NCBI RefSeq assembly: GCF_003952465.1
Contig: NZ_CP034448.1
Location: 2,643,001-2,707,000 of the forward strand
Source of the DNA: Mesorhizobium sp. M1B.F.Ca.ET.045.04.1.1
Lineage (GTDB): Bacteria > Pseudomonadota > Alphaproteobacteria > Rhizobiales > Rhizobiaceae
DNA: 64,000 nucleotides
Direction: 5' to 3'
Made by a program: the position numbers and the translations under genes. Positions 36,156 through 44,477 of the stretch are shown one piece after another (the first letter of the stretch is position 1; every line of letters begins with the position of its first letter). The notes beneath the pieces are model-generated. The model was given only the letters and a program-made list of their open reading frames with translations. It did not search any database and was not told the DNA's origin.

Positions 36156-36199
36156 TGAACTGACCCCCGAAAGTTGGACACAACCTTCGGGGGTTTTGC

Positions 36200-36721
36200 A
36201 TGTCCAAACACAGTGCGCGTTTCAAGCGCTCGGTTGTCGATAGCTATTTGTGCGGGGATGAAAGCTACGCGAGTGCGGCGTCTAAGCGTGGAGTTGACGC
36301 GGCGACTGTGCGCAAGTGGGTTGCTTTGTACCAGGCGCATGGCGATGCCGGGCTGTCGCGGAAGTACGGTCGTTACGATGTGGCGTTCAAGCTGTCGGTG
36401 CTCGAGCGGATGTGGAAGGACGGTCTGTCGCATCGCCAGACGGCGACGCTGTTCAATATCCGCAATTCCGGTTGCCTGACGGGCTGGGAGAAGCACTATC
36501 ATGCGGGTGGGATAGAGGCGCTCGGCCCCCGCCCCAGAGGACGACCCATGTCAAAGCCGCCGGCCCCTGCGGTGCCTGTTGCAGCCAGTGACGAGGCCAA
36601 AAGCCGCGAAGAATTGCTGGCCGAGTTGAAGCAGTTGCGGATGGAGAACGCCTACCTAAAAAAACTGAGGGCCTTAACGCAGGAACATGCGCCCAAAAAG
36701 CGCAAGCCGTCCAAGCGTTAA
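36200..36721 (+). CDS. IS150-group transposase OrfA (helix-turn-helix protein)
   Basis: A 173-residue basic protein with two helix-turn-helix units: KRSVVDSYLCGDESYASAAS, then KRGVDAATVRKWVALYQ, and later KDGLSHRQTATLFNI. A leucine-rich helix (ELLAELKQLRMENAYLKKLR, about 135-155) mediates dimerisation. Such OrfA proteins recognise the terminal repeats. Near its end the codons AAA AAG at 36695-36700 are preceded by C and followed by the OrfB frame, so ribosomes slipping by -1 would make the OrfAB transposase. Confidence 0.92.
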   Translation: MSKHSARFKRSVVDSYLCGDESYASAASKRGVDAATVRKWVALYQAHGDAGLSRKYGRYDVAFKLSVLERMWKDGLSHRQTATLFNIRNSGCLTGWEKHYHAGGIEALGPRPRGRPMSKPPAPAVPVAASDEAKSREELLAELKQLRMENAYLKKLRALTQEHAPKKRKPSKR

Positions 36722-37554
36722 GGCCGTTTTATCCGCTTAAGGACCTGCTCGACCTGGCGAAGCTGCCGCGCAGCACGTTCTATTACAGGCAAAAGGCGGC
36801 CTCGCGCCCGGACCGTCATGCGGCGCTGAAGGAGGCGATCAAGGCCATCTTCGACAGCCACAAGGGCCGCTATGGCTATCGCCGGGTGACCGCGCAACTG
36901 CGCCAGTTGGGCCAATGCGTCAACCACAAGACCGTCCAGAGCCTGATGGCCGGGATGGGATTGAAGTCACTGGTCAGGCCGAAGAAGTATCGTTCCTACA
37001 GGGGCGAGATCGGGCGGACCGCTCCCGATCTCTTGCAGCGCAAGTTCGGCGCCGACCGCGCCAACCGCAAATGGGTGACCGACGTGACGGAGTTCAGCGT
37101 GGCCGGCGACAAGCTCTACCTGTCTCCCATCATGGATCTCTACAATGGCGAGATCGTCGCCTTCGAGACGGCGCGCCGGTCGCGCTTCAAACTGGTGGAC
37201 AACATGCTGACCAAAGCCTTCGCCCGGCTCAACGAGGACGAGCGGCCGATCCTGCATTCCGATCAGGGATGGCAATACCAGATGTCGGCATTCCAGCGCA
37301 GGCTGGAGGCCAGAGGCCTTGCACAGAGCATGTCACGCAAAGGCAATTGCCTCGACAACGCACCGATGGAGAGCTTCTTCGCCACACTCAAGTCCGAGCT
37401 CTTCCATCCGGAAAGGTTCGACACTGTCCAAAGCCTCGATACGGCCATCAAGGGCTACATCGACTATTACAACCACCGCCGCATCAAACTGAAACTGAAA
37501 GGGCTGGCCCCTGTGCAATACAGGACCCAGTCCTTAAATCTACCAGCTCAATGA
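36694..37554 (+). CDS. IS150-group transposase OrfB (DDE domain), made by -1 frameshift
   Basis: The -1 frame after the CAAAAAG heptamer encodes about 285 residues with no good start codon of its own near the front, which supports frameshift expression as OrfAB. It contains the HTH_21 segment (ALKEAIKAIFDSHKGRYGYR) and the rve catalytic core: D in TDVTEFSV, D in LHSDQGWQY and E in NAPMESFFATLKSE, with the typical final NHRRIKLKLKGLAPVQYR. All DDE residues are present, so it appears active. Confidence 0.9.
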   Translation, partial: QKAQAVQALRPFYPLKDLLDLAKLPRSTFYYRQKAASRPDRHAALKEAIKAIFDSHKGRYGYRRVTAQLRQLGQCVNHKTVQSLMAGMGLKSLVRPKKYRSYRGEIGRTAPDLLQRKFGADRANRKWVTDVTEFSVAGDKLYLSPIMDLYNGEIVAFETARRSRFKLVDNMLTKAFARLNEDERPILHSDQGWQYQMSAFQRRLEARGLAQSMSRKGNCLDNAPMESFFATLKSELFHPERFDTVQSLDTAIKGYIDYYNHRRIKLKLKGLAPVQYRTQSLNLPAQ

Positions 37555-37585
37555 ACCGTCCAACTTTACGGGGTCAGTTCATCCC

Positions 37586-37597
37586 GCCGGGTTTTTT
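37586..37597 (+). terminator. Right half of the ctrA terminator
   Basis: GCCGGGTT followed by TTTT lies just after the target duplication. It complements AACCCGGC at 36143-36150, 1.4 kb away. Alone it cannot form the hairpin. Confidence 0.75.
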
Positions 37598-37616
37598 GTT
37601 TTTTGGCATCGAAAGC

Positions 37617-37985
37617 TCAGGCCGCGATCTTCAGGAAGCGGAAACTCTCGAGCAATTGCGCCCGGTTGAAGGGCTTCAAAAGATAGCCCTGGGCGCCGGC
37701 ACGCTTCGCGCGCATGATCGAGCCGACGTCGACTTCGACGAGCGAGACCAGGATCTGCGGCTTGACGGGGCTTTCGATGGCACGGATGCGGCGAATGAGG
37801 TCGACTGCCTGCATGTCCGGCAAACCGCCGTCGACAACGACGACGTCGGGCATGTCGCTGGAGCAGATCTCGATCGCATCAAGCCCGCTGGCCGCTTCGA
37901 TGACCACGATGTCCGAACCGCCAAGGATACGCTTTGCGACCTTCCTGATGACGCTCGAATCGTCCACGAACAGGCAGCGCTTCAT
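37617..37985 (-). CDS. Single-domain response regulator
   Basis: A 122-residue receiver domain without output domain. Acidic pocket D8-D9 (FVDDSSV), probable phosphoacceptor D in VVVVDGGLPDM, conserved Ser/Thr region in LVSLVEVD and lysine in LLKPFN. Single-domain receivers act by protein contacts, as DivK and CpdR do in the CtrA network. Location beside chpT and ctrA suggests a part in the same signalling, but it is not an evident DivK or CpdR by sequence. Its short GG after the aspartate is unusual. Confidence 0.85.
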   Translation of the reverse strand: MKRCLFVDDSSVIRKVAKRILGGSDIVVIEAASGLDAIEICSSDMPDVVVVDGGLPDMQAVDLIRRIRAIESPVKPQILVSLVEVDVGSIMRAKRAGAQGYLLKPFNRAQLLESFRFLKIAA

Positions 37986-38218
37986 TTCCGGGCCCTCTTT
38001 GCCATCTGCCGAACCGGCAACCTCCGGTAACCGTGGGGCACCCTAGAGCAATCTGGTAAAGAAGCCGAAAAGCGGTTAGGTAAAGTTTTTCCAAAGAGAC
38101 GCATGGCGCGGTTTTTCGCCCCACGTCAATAAGCCGGCAATGGCAGAAGTTGCTTCGCTCGTACCGGAAGCAGCAATATCAGCTGAGATAAATACTTGGC
38201 CTGTTCTTGCTGATTGCC

Positions 38219-38848
38219 TCAGGCCGCAGACAACACGATCTCGTCGGCGGTCGCATGAATCGAGATCGTCATGTTGGCCTCACGCGCCAGAAGCAGCGTG
38301 TAATAGGGCTGGACCGAATGGGCGTCGATCGCTTCCTCAGGCTTGTGGCCGGAATGCAGCTCGAGGAATTTTGGCGGCACGCGCAGCATCGGGCCGCTGG
38401 CCGACAGCGCAAAACGCGGTTCGGTCTCGAGGTTCTCCAGCGTGACCACCAGCTTGCCGCCGCGCGGTATGGCCGCGTTGGCCACGAGAATGAGATTGAG
38501 CAGGAGCTTGACCTTGTTCTTGGGCAGCAGCGCGCGGGCACCGTTCCAGACCAGCTCCGGCTTTTCGTTTTTCAAAAAGGCAATGGCCACGGCCTCTGCG
38601 TCGCCGGTATCGATCATCATGCCGGCCGAGCCGGCGGCGCCGAAGGCGATGCGGGCAAATTGCAGACGCGCCGAGGCGTTCCTGGCGCTCTGGCGAATCA
38701 GTTTCATGGCGTCTTCGTCGGCGCCGCCTTCGTCGAGCAGTTCGAGGCCGTTGTTTATGGCGCCGACCGGCGAGATGATATCGTGGCATACGCGGCTGCA
38801 CAGAAGCGCCGCCAGATCGGGGGCGGAGAGGGTGAAGAGCTCGGCCAT
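38219..38848 (-). CDS. chpT: Histidine phosphotransferase ChpT
   Basis: A 209-residue protein resembling a degenerate histidine kinase. The phosphorylated histidine lies in SRVCHDIISPVGAINNGLEL (about residues 18-37). The helices of a dimerisation domain follow, then a reduced kinase-like ATPase fold (LNLILVANAAIPRGG, LVVTLENL) that lacks nucleotide-binding glycine boxes. In Caulobacter and Brucella ChpT passes phosphate from CckA to CtrA and CpdR. ctrA is about 2 kb away (less without the IS). Confidence 0.92.
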   Translation of the reverse strand: MAELFTLSAPDLAALLCSRVCHDIISPVGAINNGLELLDEGGADEDAMKLIRQSARNASARLQFARIAFGAAGSAGMMIDTGDAEAVAIAFLKNEKPELVWNGARALLPKNKVKLLLNLILVANAAIPRGGKLVVTLENLETEPRFALSASGPMLRVPPKFLELHSGHKPEEAIDAHSVQPYYTLLLAREANMTISIHATADEIVLSAA

Positions 38849-39191
38849 CAGAGAATCCCTGCTAGTTCACATATTCATGGCCGAGCGATCGATTTCGCGC
38901 CCGCCACGCGAATCACGCCCTTTCCAAGGCTTTCTGAATACACAGCGCCCGCCCGTGCATCAACAAATCCGCAACCGCGGATGGCGAAAATGCTGCATTC
39001 ATGCCGGGAAAACGAGGCCAGAGGGGCCACGTCGGGCCGCCAGCCTTCGAACCGCCATCTTCCTGCGCCAGCTTAATGGTTGAAAAAGGATTACGGCATA
39101 GTTTGCCCGTAATAGTCATCTCGAAGCGGCCGCCAAGAGCCGCAGGGGTACGAGGCGTCGGCGAAAGTGCTCCCTGACGGAGATTGGAAGC
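38849..39191. promoter_or_regulatory. Divergent region between chpT and eipA
   Basis: No gene is seen in these 343 bases. ATTACGG (39090-39096) and CCGTAAT (39107-39113) form an inverted repeat about 80 bp before eipA, near a TTGAAA -35-like element at 39080. A single TTAA half-site lies at 39073. The region probably holds both promoters; a CtrA site is possible but not clearly formed. Confidence 0.4.
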
Positions 39192-39773
39192 ATGTTTTCC
39201 CGATTCTATGACCGGACTCTCGTCCGCGTCCTCACCATGACGATCGCCCTCATGGGTGCTGTCATCTTCTCAACCTCCGCGTCGCGGGCCCAGGAATACA
39301 CCGCGCAGGAGATCGTCGATTCCGGCCACAAGTTCTTCGGCGCGACGTCGGGCGGCCTCGCCACCGTCGTCGAAAAGATCTTTGCGTCCTACGGCCTGCC
39401 CAACGGCTATCTGCTCGGCGAGGAGGGATCCGGCGCGCTGATCGGCGGCCTGACCTATGGCGAGGGCACGCTCTATACCAAGAACGCGGGCGACCATAAG
39501 GTATTCTGGCAAGGCCCATCGCTCGGCTGGGATTTCGGCGGCGAAGGGTCGCGCGTGATGATGCTGGTCTACAATCTGGACGACATCAGCAGCCTCTACA
39601 ACCGCTTCGGCGGCGTCGCCGGCTCCGCCTATGTCGTGGCCGGCGTCGGCTTCAACGTGCTGCAGAGCAACAGGGTGCTCATCGTTCCGATCCGCACCGG
39701 CGTCGGCGCCCGGCTCGGCGTCAATCTCGGCTACCTGAAGCTTACCGAACGGGCGACCTGGAACCCGTTCTGA
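39192..39773 (+). CDS. eipA: Envelope protein EipA (DUF1134)
   Basis: A 193-residue secreted protein. Residues 1-33 form a signal peptide (VLTMTIALMGAVIFSTSAS) with likely cleavage after SRA. The rest is a compact beta-rich DUF1134 domain (TSGGLATVVEKIFASYGLPN, GASGxGAL-like GSGALIGGLTYGEGTLY, GWDFGGEGSRVMMLVYNLD). In Brucella and Caulobacter EipA supports cell-envelope integrity in the periplasm and is under CtrA control. The nearby chpT and ctrA genes fit that link. Confidence 0.88.
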   Translation: MFSRFYDRTLVRVLTMTIALMGAVIFSTSASRAQEYTAQEIVDSGHKFFGATSGGLATVVEKIFASYGLPNGYLLGEEGSGALIGGLTYGEGTLYTKNAGDHKVFWQGPSLGWDFGGEGSRVMMLVYNLDDISSLYNRFGGVAGSAYVVAGVGFNVLQSNRVLIVPIRTGVGARLGVNLGYLKLTERATWNPF

Positions 39774-39914
39774 GCGGACAGGATTGCCACAACCGCTCGG
39801 ATAAGACCGATCGCGCCGCGGCATGCTCTTGCCGCGGCGCTGGATTTCCGCCATGCCAAGATGGCACAGTCGGGCATTGGCGGTTTGCCGCTCCCGTATA
39901 CGGAATAGTCCACC

Positions 39915-41060
39915 TTGGTCCAGTCGATCCTGTTCTTCGCACTCGGCTTCCTCTGCGCCGTCTTCTTGGTGTCGCTGATTGCGCCGGCCATCTGGCGGCG
40001 GGCCGTCGTTCTGACGCGCAGGCGCCTCGAGGCCTCGATGCCGCTGACGCCTGCCGAGATCTTGGCTGAAAAGGATCGGGTCCGCGCCGAATTCGCCATG
40101 AACACGCGCCGGCTCGAGATGAACATCAAGAGCCTCAAGGAGAAGGCGGCCGAGCAACTGGTCGAGATCGGCCGCGGCCGCGAGGCCCTGAAGGGGCTGG
40201 CGGTCGAGACGAAAGACAAGAACCAGGCGCTTTCCGACCTGCAGGCCAGGAACGCGGAGCTCCGGCAGCGCGAGGAAGAACTGCACAAACTGTCGGAAAA
40301 GCTGGCGCAGACGGAGCGCTCCCTGGAGAAGCGCGCGCTGGAGCTGCAAAAGCTCGAGCAGATGTATGACGATGCCAGCTTCTCATCCAGCAACCGCCAG
40401 ATCGAGCTCGTGGCCCGTGAATCGGAACTGGACAAGCTCGCCAACGACATTGCGGTGCTGCGCAGCCAGCGCAAGGAAGCGGACCGGCGCAACCAGGAAA
40501 TCGCCGCGGAAGGCAAAGCGGCCAGGGACGCGCTCAAGGCAGAAAAGAAACGGGCAGCCGAACTGGACAAGAAGGTCGAGCGGCTGCTTGCCACTCTTGC
40601 CGACCGCGAGGAAAGGCTCGACAGGCGCGAGAAGGAGCTTGCCCGGATGCGCGAACGCTTAAAGCAGGGTGCCGAGGCAAATGGCGGAACGCACCAGACC
40701 GGCGAGGTCGAAGGCATCGACAAGGCGATCGCCAAGCTCGAAGGCGATCGGGAGCGGCTGGAGGCGAGGCTGACTTCGCTGGCGCGTGAGAACAAGCGGC
40801 TCAAGACCGATCTTGCCACGCTCGAAACGGCAAGGCCCGAACAGGCCAGCGACGCGCGACGCGCCGGTACGGCGCTTCGCGAACAGATGAACGAACTGGC
40901 GGCCGAGGTCGTCAACCTGACGATGAAGCTGGACGGGCCGGATTCGCCGATTTTGAAGGCGTTGGCGACCCCTCGCGACGGGCAGCAGGGCGCGGGCGAG
41001 CGCGGCATCAGCCTCGCGGACCGTGTAAGGGCCCTTCAGAAGGCCGACCCAACCAGCTGA
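39915..41060 (+). CDS. Membrane-anchored coiled-coil protein
   Basis: A 381-residue protein read from TTG at 39915. One N-terminal membrane segment (SILFFALGFLCAVFLVSLIA) is followed by PLTPAEILAEKDRVRAEFAM. A long charged coiled coil covers about residues 45-330, rich in Glu, Lys, Arg and Leu in heptads. The C-terminal ISLADRVRALQKADPTS is polar. I do not recognise a characterised function; conserved relatives occur in other Rhizobiales at a similar position. An envelope-organising or tethering role is possible. No enzyme motif is seen. Confidence 0.8.
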   Translation: MVQSILFFALGFLCAVFLVSLIAPAIWRRAVVLTRRRLEASMPLTPAEILAEKDRVRAEFAMNTRRLEMNIKSLKEKAAEQLVEIGRGREALKGLAVETKDKNQALSDLQARNAELRQREEELHKLSEKLAQTERSLEKRALELQKLEQMYDDASFSSSNRQIELVARESELDKLANDIAVLRSQRKEADRRNQEIAAEGKAARDALKAEKKRAAELDKKVERLLATLADREERLDRREKELARMRERLKQGAEANGGTHQTGEVEGIDKAIAKLEGDRERLEARLTSLARENKRLKTDLATLETARPEQASDARRAGTALREQMNELAAEVVNLTMKLDGPDSPILKALATPRDGQQGAGERGISLADRVRALQKADPTS

Positions 41061-41110
41061 TCAAAACGCAGACTGTCGGCAAGGCGACGCTTTCCCTGCT
41101 TGCTGGACAG

Positions 41111-41908
41111 CTATCGTCTCGAGAACTGGTGCAGGGCGATGGCCGAAGCGGCGGCAACGTTCAGGCTGTCGAAACCCTCCGCCATGCCGATCCGTACCGT
41201 CCGCAGCCGGTTGAGCACGGTTTCGGGCAGGCCTTCGCCTTCCGTGCCGAGATAAAGCGCCAGCCGCGAAGTTCTTTCCGCGGCGCGAATTTCGGTTTCG
41301 CCGCGCGGCGAGAGCGCGAACTGGCTGAAGCCCAGCCGGTTGAGCGTCGCAATCAAGCTCATGGCGTCGCCGAAGGGCGCGAAAGGAACCTTCAGCGCCG
41401 CGCCGACCGAAACCCGGATCGCCTTGCGATAGAGCGGATCGCAGCAGGTAGGATCGAGAAGCACGGCGTCCGCGCCAAAGGCCGCGGCGTTGCGGAAGAT
41501 CGAGCCCATATTGTCGTGATTGGATATGCCGACCAGGACCACGACCAGCGCGCCTGCCGGCAAGGTTTCGAGCAAAACCTCCGCCGGTCGAGGAGCGTCG
41601 CGAACGCCGATCGCTAATATGCCGCGATGCATATGGAAGCCGGCGATCCGGTCCATGACCTCGCTCTTGGCGACAAAGACCGGGAAATCCGCCGGCGCCT
41701 TGCGCAAGACGCCTTCCAGGCCAGCCAGCCTGTTTTCCAGAATGAGGGCCGACTCCGCGGCGAAGCGTCGGACCGACAAAAGAAGATCCAGCACGACCTT
41801 GCCTTCCGCGACGAAGCGCCCGTGGCGCCCGACGAGATCGCGCTCGCGGATGTCGAGATAGGCAGCGACACGCGGATCCTGCGGGTCGTCGATGGGGATG
41901 AGGTTCAT
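41111..41908 (-). CDS. SpoU/TrmH-family RNA 2'-O-methyltransferase
   Basis: A 265-residue SPOUT enzyme. An N-terminal substrate-binding part (YLDIRERDLVGRHGRFVAEG) is followed by the knot-forming motifs: VGISNHDNMGSIFRNAAAFG (motif 1), YLGTEGEGLP (motif 2) and IGMAEGFDSLNVAAASAI (motif 3). These bind S-adenosylmethionine and methylate ribose in tRNA or rRNA. The N-terminal domain resembles RlmB/TsnR-type enzymes. The precise target cannot be given. Confidence 0.9.
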   Translation of the reverse strand: MNLIPIDDPQDPRVAAYLDIRERDLVGRHGRFVAEGKVVLDLLLSVRRFAAESALILENRLAGLEGVLRKAPADFPVFVAKSEVMDRIAGFHMHRGILAIGVRDAPRPAEVLLETLPAGALVVVLVGISNHDNMGSIFRNAAAFGADAVLLDPTCCDPLYRKAIRVSVGAALKVPFAPFGDAMSLIATLNRLGFSQFALSPRGETEIRAAERTSRLALYLGTEGEGLPETVLNRLRTVRIGMAEGFDSLNVAAASAIALHQFSRR

Positions 41909-41964
41909 GCAAATCTCGCCGGCAAACGATCGTCAGCGAGGTAAGGGGCTTTGGACAGCGCGGG

Positions 41965-42303
41965 TCAAGCCCCGGCGCGGCGCATCCTGTAGGCCATCTG
42001 GGACAGGTCGCCGTCGCCGAAAATGCCTTCCAGCATGCGAAGCAGCTCGCGCACCGCATCGGATTTGCAGGAATAATAGATCATCTGGCGGTCGCGGCGC
42101 GTCTCGACGATTTCAAGTGCTCTCAGTTTGGCCAGATGCTGCGACAGAGCGGACTGGCTTAACTGGACTTTTTCGGCGATGGCACCGACCGACATTTCGC
42201 CTTCGATCAGATAGCTGACGATCAGCAGCCGCTTTTCGTTGCCCATGAGCGTCAGAAACGCGGCAGCCGATTCGGCATTGGCGACTAGCTTGCTCGAGAT
42301 CAT
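41965..42303 (-). CDS. ArsR-family regulator, NolR-like
   Basis: A 112-residue winged-helix protein. ESAAAFLTLMGNEKRLLIVS leads into VGAIAEKVQLSQSALSQHLA as the recognition helix and TRRDRQMIYYSC as the wing. There are no cysteine pairs, so it is not a metal sensor of the usual type. The order AAxFL..M.N.KRLLI..L..GEM.VG..A and SQSALSQHL is shared with NolR, the rhizobial regulator of nodulation and motility genes. It stands alone between the methyltransferase and the heme-type gene. Confidence 0.85.
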   Translation of the reverse strand: MISSKLVANAESAAAFLTLMGNEKRLLIVSYLIEGEMSVGAIAEKVQLSQSALSQHLAKLRALEIVETRRDRQMIYYSCKSDAVRELLRMLEGIFGDGDLSQMAYRMRRAGA

Positions 42304-42467
42304 AGATGCCCCATGTTTTCTGGCTCATCCAGCCGCCATGGGGGCAATGGTGGCTGATTCCACAATGTTCAGGTCAGGAAGCGCCGCTGAATCAGCGCTA
42401 CAACAAAGGGTAGATCATTTTATCTAAATCTCAAGAGTTGCTTTCGATCTGGGACGATTAACTTTCG

Positions 42468-43238
42468 CTACTGTGGCTGGCCGGCGGCGCGTCCGGTCTT
42501 TGCCATCTCGACCAGCACGGACCGCAACTCGCTGGCGGCGCCGAGAGGCCGCGGGAAGAACACCCTGCAGGTGGCATCCGCGGACACCAGGTCCATGCCG
42601 TCGGCATCGAAACCGGTGACGATCCAGCCGTCGCCTTCGGCCCGGCCGAAATGGCGCGCATAGAGGCAAAGCGCATCGCCATGGTCGGCGTTCATATGGT
42701 CGAGCGCCGACTGTTCGCTCACCGCGAGCTCCTCGACGATCGGGTCGCCGGTGATCAGATCGGCGCGATCCAGAAGGTAGGCCTTGCCGAAGCCGCCATT
42801 CAGACTGGCGCGCTCAGGCTCGAGCCGGAATATCGAGAAGTCGCCAAGCCCGGCATAGAGCTTCGCCTTTGGATTGGGGTTGAGGTAGCGCCGTTCGGCG
42901 CGGGCGTGAACGGCCGATCCACCCTCCAGCCGCAGCGCCCGGCATATCAGGCTGATACGCGGATGCGCCAGCGGATCGCCCTTGCCGGGTTCGCCAAGCA
43001 GCAGCGAGCAGCGCGGATCGGCGACAATCGCGCCGGTATGCGCGGACAGCATCGAAACCAGGATCAGCGGCGCGCCGTCGATGTCGGTCGCCACACCGAC
43101 GCGGCTTGCCAGGGGCGCGCCGGTGCCGGGCTCGATCACCGCGAGCGCGCCGAAGCGGGCCGAGCGGATCAGCGTCTTCGCCAGCCTGACGGCCTCGGCA
43201 TCGGTCTCGCGGATGACATCCTTCCTGGTCTCGGTCAA
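42468..43238 (-). CDS. PNPOx-fold heme-utilisation-type protein with DUF2470
   Basis: A 256-residue protein. A split-barrel flavin/heme domain (residues ~15-165, with VIEPGTGAPLASRVGVATD and RISLICRALRLEG) is followed by the DUF2470 domain near 170-245 (EQSALDHMNADHGDALCLYA). HugZ and HutZ heme oxygenases share this order. The DUF2470 histidines can bind heme. It could degrade heme for iron. No iron box was seen upstream and the heme ligands are not certain. Confidence 0.8.
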   Translation of the reverse strand: MTETRKDVIRETDAEAVRLAKTLIRSARFGALAVIEPGTGAPLASRVGVATDIDGAPLILVSMLSAHTGAIVADPRCSLLLGEPGKGDPLAHPRISLICRALRLEGGSAVHARAERRYLNPNPKAKLYAGLGDFSIFRLEPERASLNGGFGKAYLLDRADLITGDPIVEELAVSEQSALDHMNADHGDALCLYARHFGRAEGDGWIVTGFDADGMDLVSADATCRVFFPRPLGAASELRSVLVEMAKTGRAAGQPQ

Positions 43239-43295
43239 AGCGCTCCCCTTTTCGGTCGAAACACTTTCAGGATAAGCTGATTTCTGTTCTCCGGT

Positions 43296-44471
43296 TTATT
43301 GGCCAAACAGGCCGGACCTGACAAGGGCCTCGATTTCACTTTCGTCGATGCCGAAGCGCGCCAGCACGGTGGCCGGCTGACGATCGGCAGCGTTTGGCGC
43401 CGTGGCAAGAGTTTGAGGAGCTTGCGAGAAGCGCGGCGAAGGGGCCGGACGCTCAAGCCGGCCGGAACTCACGAAGCTCTGCCTTGCGCGATTGTGAGGG
43501 TGGTTCCTGGCTTCGGTCATGGAAAGAACCGGCGCCACACAGGCATCGGTCGGGCCAAAGACGTCGATCCACTCGTCGCGCGTGTTCTCTCTGATCCTGG
43601 CTGCGATCACGGCTCGCATCTCGGGCCACGATGCCCTGTCATATTGGCTGCGGACAAAACGCTGGTCGAGCGGCAGCAGCCTGGCGAATTCAGCGAAGAA
43701 CTGCGGTTCGAGGCAGCCGATGGCGACATGCCGGCCGTCTGCGGTCTCGTAAGTGTCGTAGGAGGGCGCCCCTGAATCGAGCAGGTTCTCGCCGCGTCGG
43801 TCGTTCCAGAGGCCTGCCGCCATGAAAGCGTGGATCGGAGCCGCGAGCATCGATGCGCCCTCGATCATCGCGGCGTCGATCACCTGGCCCTTGCCGGTGC
43901 GCGAACGCTGGAACAGGGCCGCCAGCATGCCGGCAATCAGCATCATGGCGCCGCCACCCTGATCGGCAACGAGGTTGAGCGGCGGCGCGGGCGGCGCCTC
44001 TTGCCTGCCGATGGCGTGCAGCAGGCCGGCATAAGCGAGATAGGTGATGTCATGGCCGGCACGACGCGAGAGCGGCCCGTCCTGGCCGAAACCCGTCAGG
44101 CGGCCATAGATCAGCGCCGGATTGCGTTCGAGCGCGATGCCGGGACCGAGACCCAGCCGCTCCATGACGCCGGGGCGAAAGCCTTCGATGAGGATGTCGG
44201 CCTTTTCCGCAAGGCGCAACAGAAGCTCCTGGCCATCCGGGCGTTTCAGGTCGAGCTTGAGGATTGAGCGGCCATGGCGGTCGAGGTCGTAGGCTTCCGG
44301 CAAGGACAGAAGCGGCTCTCTGGCGTCCGCCCGCTCGATGCGCAGCACCTCGGCGCCCATTTCCGACAGCATCAGGGCGGCCAGCGGCACCGGGCCGAGG
44401 CCTGCCATCTCGATCACCCTCAAGCCAGCCAGAGGTCCTGCCTTGTCGGTGGCTGTCGGTGGCGTGGTCAT
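43296..44471 (-). CDS. CaiB/BaiF (class III) CoA transferase
   Basis: A 391-residue type III CoA transferase, alpha-methylacyl-CoA racemase branch. The N-terminus PLAGLRVIEMAGLGPVPLAA and LSLPEAYDLDRHGRSILKLD are typical. The catalytic aspartate lies in LVADQGGGAMMLIAGML (about residue 168). The family either moves CoA between acids or epimerises 2-methylacyl-CoA. It lies six bases after the SDR gene on the same strand. The pair suggests beta-oxidation of branched acids. Confidence 0.88.
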   Translation of the reverse strand: MTTPPTATDKAGPLAGLRVIEMAGLGPVPLAALMLSEMGAEVLRIERADAREPLLSLPEAYDLDRHGRSILKLDLKRPDGQELLLRLAEKADILIEGFRPGVMERLGLGPGIALERNPALIYGRLTGFGQDGPLSRRAGHDITYLAYAGLLHAIGRQEAPPAPPLNLVADQGGGAMMLIAGMLAALFQRSRTGKGQVIDAAMIEGASMLAAPIHAFMAAGLWNDRRGENLLDSGAPSYDTYETADGRHVAIGCLEPQFFAEFARLLPLDQRFVRSQYDRASWPEMRAVIAARIRENTRDEWIDVFGPTDACVAPVLSMTEARNHPHNRARQSFVSSGRLERPAPSPRFSQAPQTLATAPNAADRQPATVLARFGIDESEIEALVRSGLFGQ

Positions 44472-44477
44472 TGCTTT

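Larger units (their letters stand above)
36156..37581 (+). mobile_element. IS3-family (IS150 group) insertion sequence, complete
   Basis: A 1,426-bp element bounded by 24-bp terminal inverted repeats (TGAACTGACCCC..AAAGTTGGAC) that match at 22 of 24 positions, with a TCC target duplication. It encodes OrfA (36200-36721) and OrfB in the -1 frame. ACCCCCGAA/TTCGGGGGT at 36163-36194 forms a hairpin just before orfA that would stop incoming transcripts. Both genes and both ends look intact, so it may still move. Confidence 0.93.

Noticed and set aside
39080..39113. Full CtrA site (TTAA-N7-TTAA) before eipA
   Set aside because: Only one TTAA half-site is present in the right area; the spacing and second half do not match, so only a candidate promoter is listed.
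42653..43280. 209-codon plus-strand frame
   Set aside because: It overlaps the DUF2470 heme-type gene on the other strand and has no domain.
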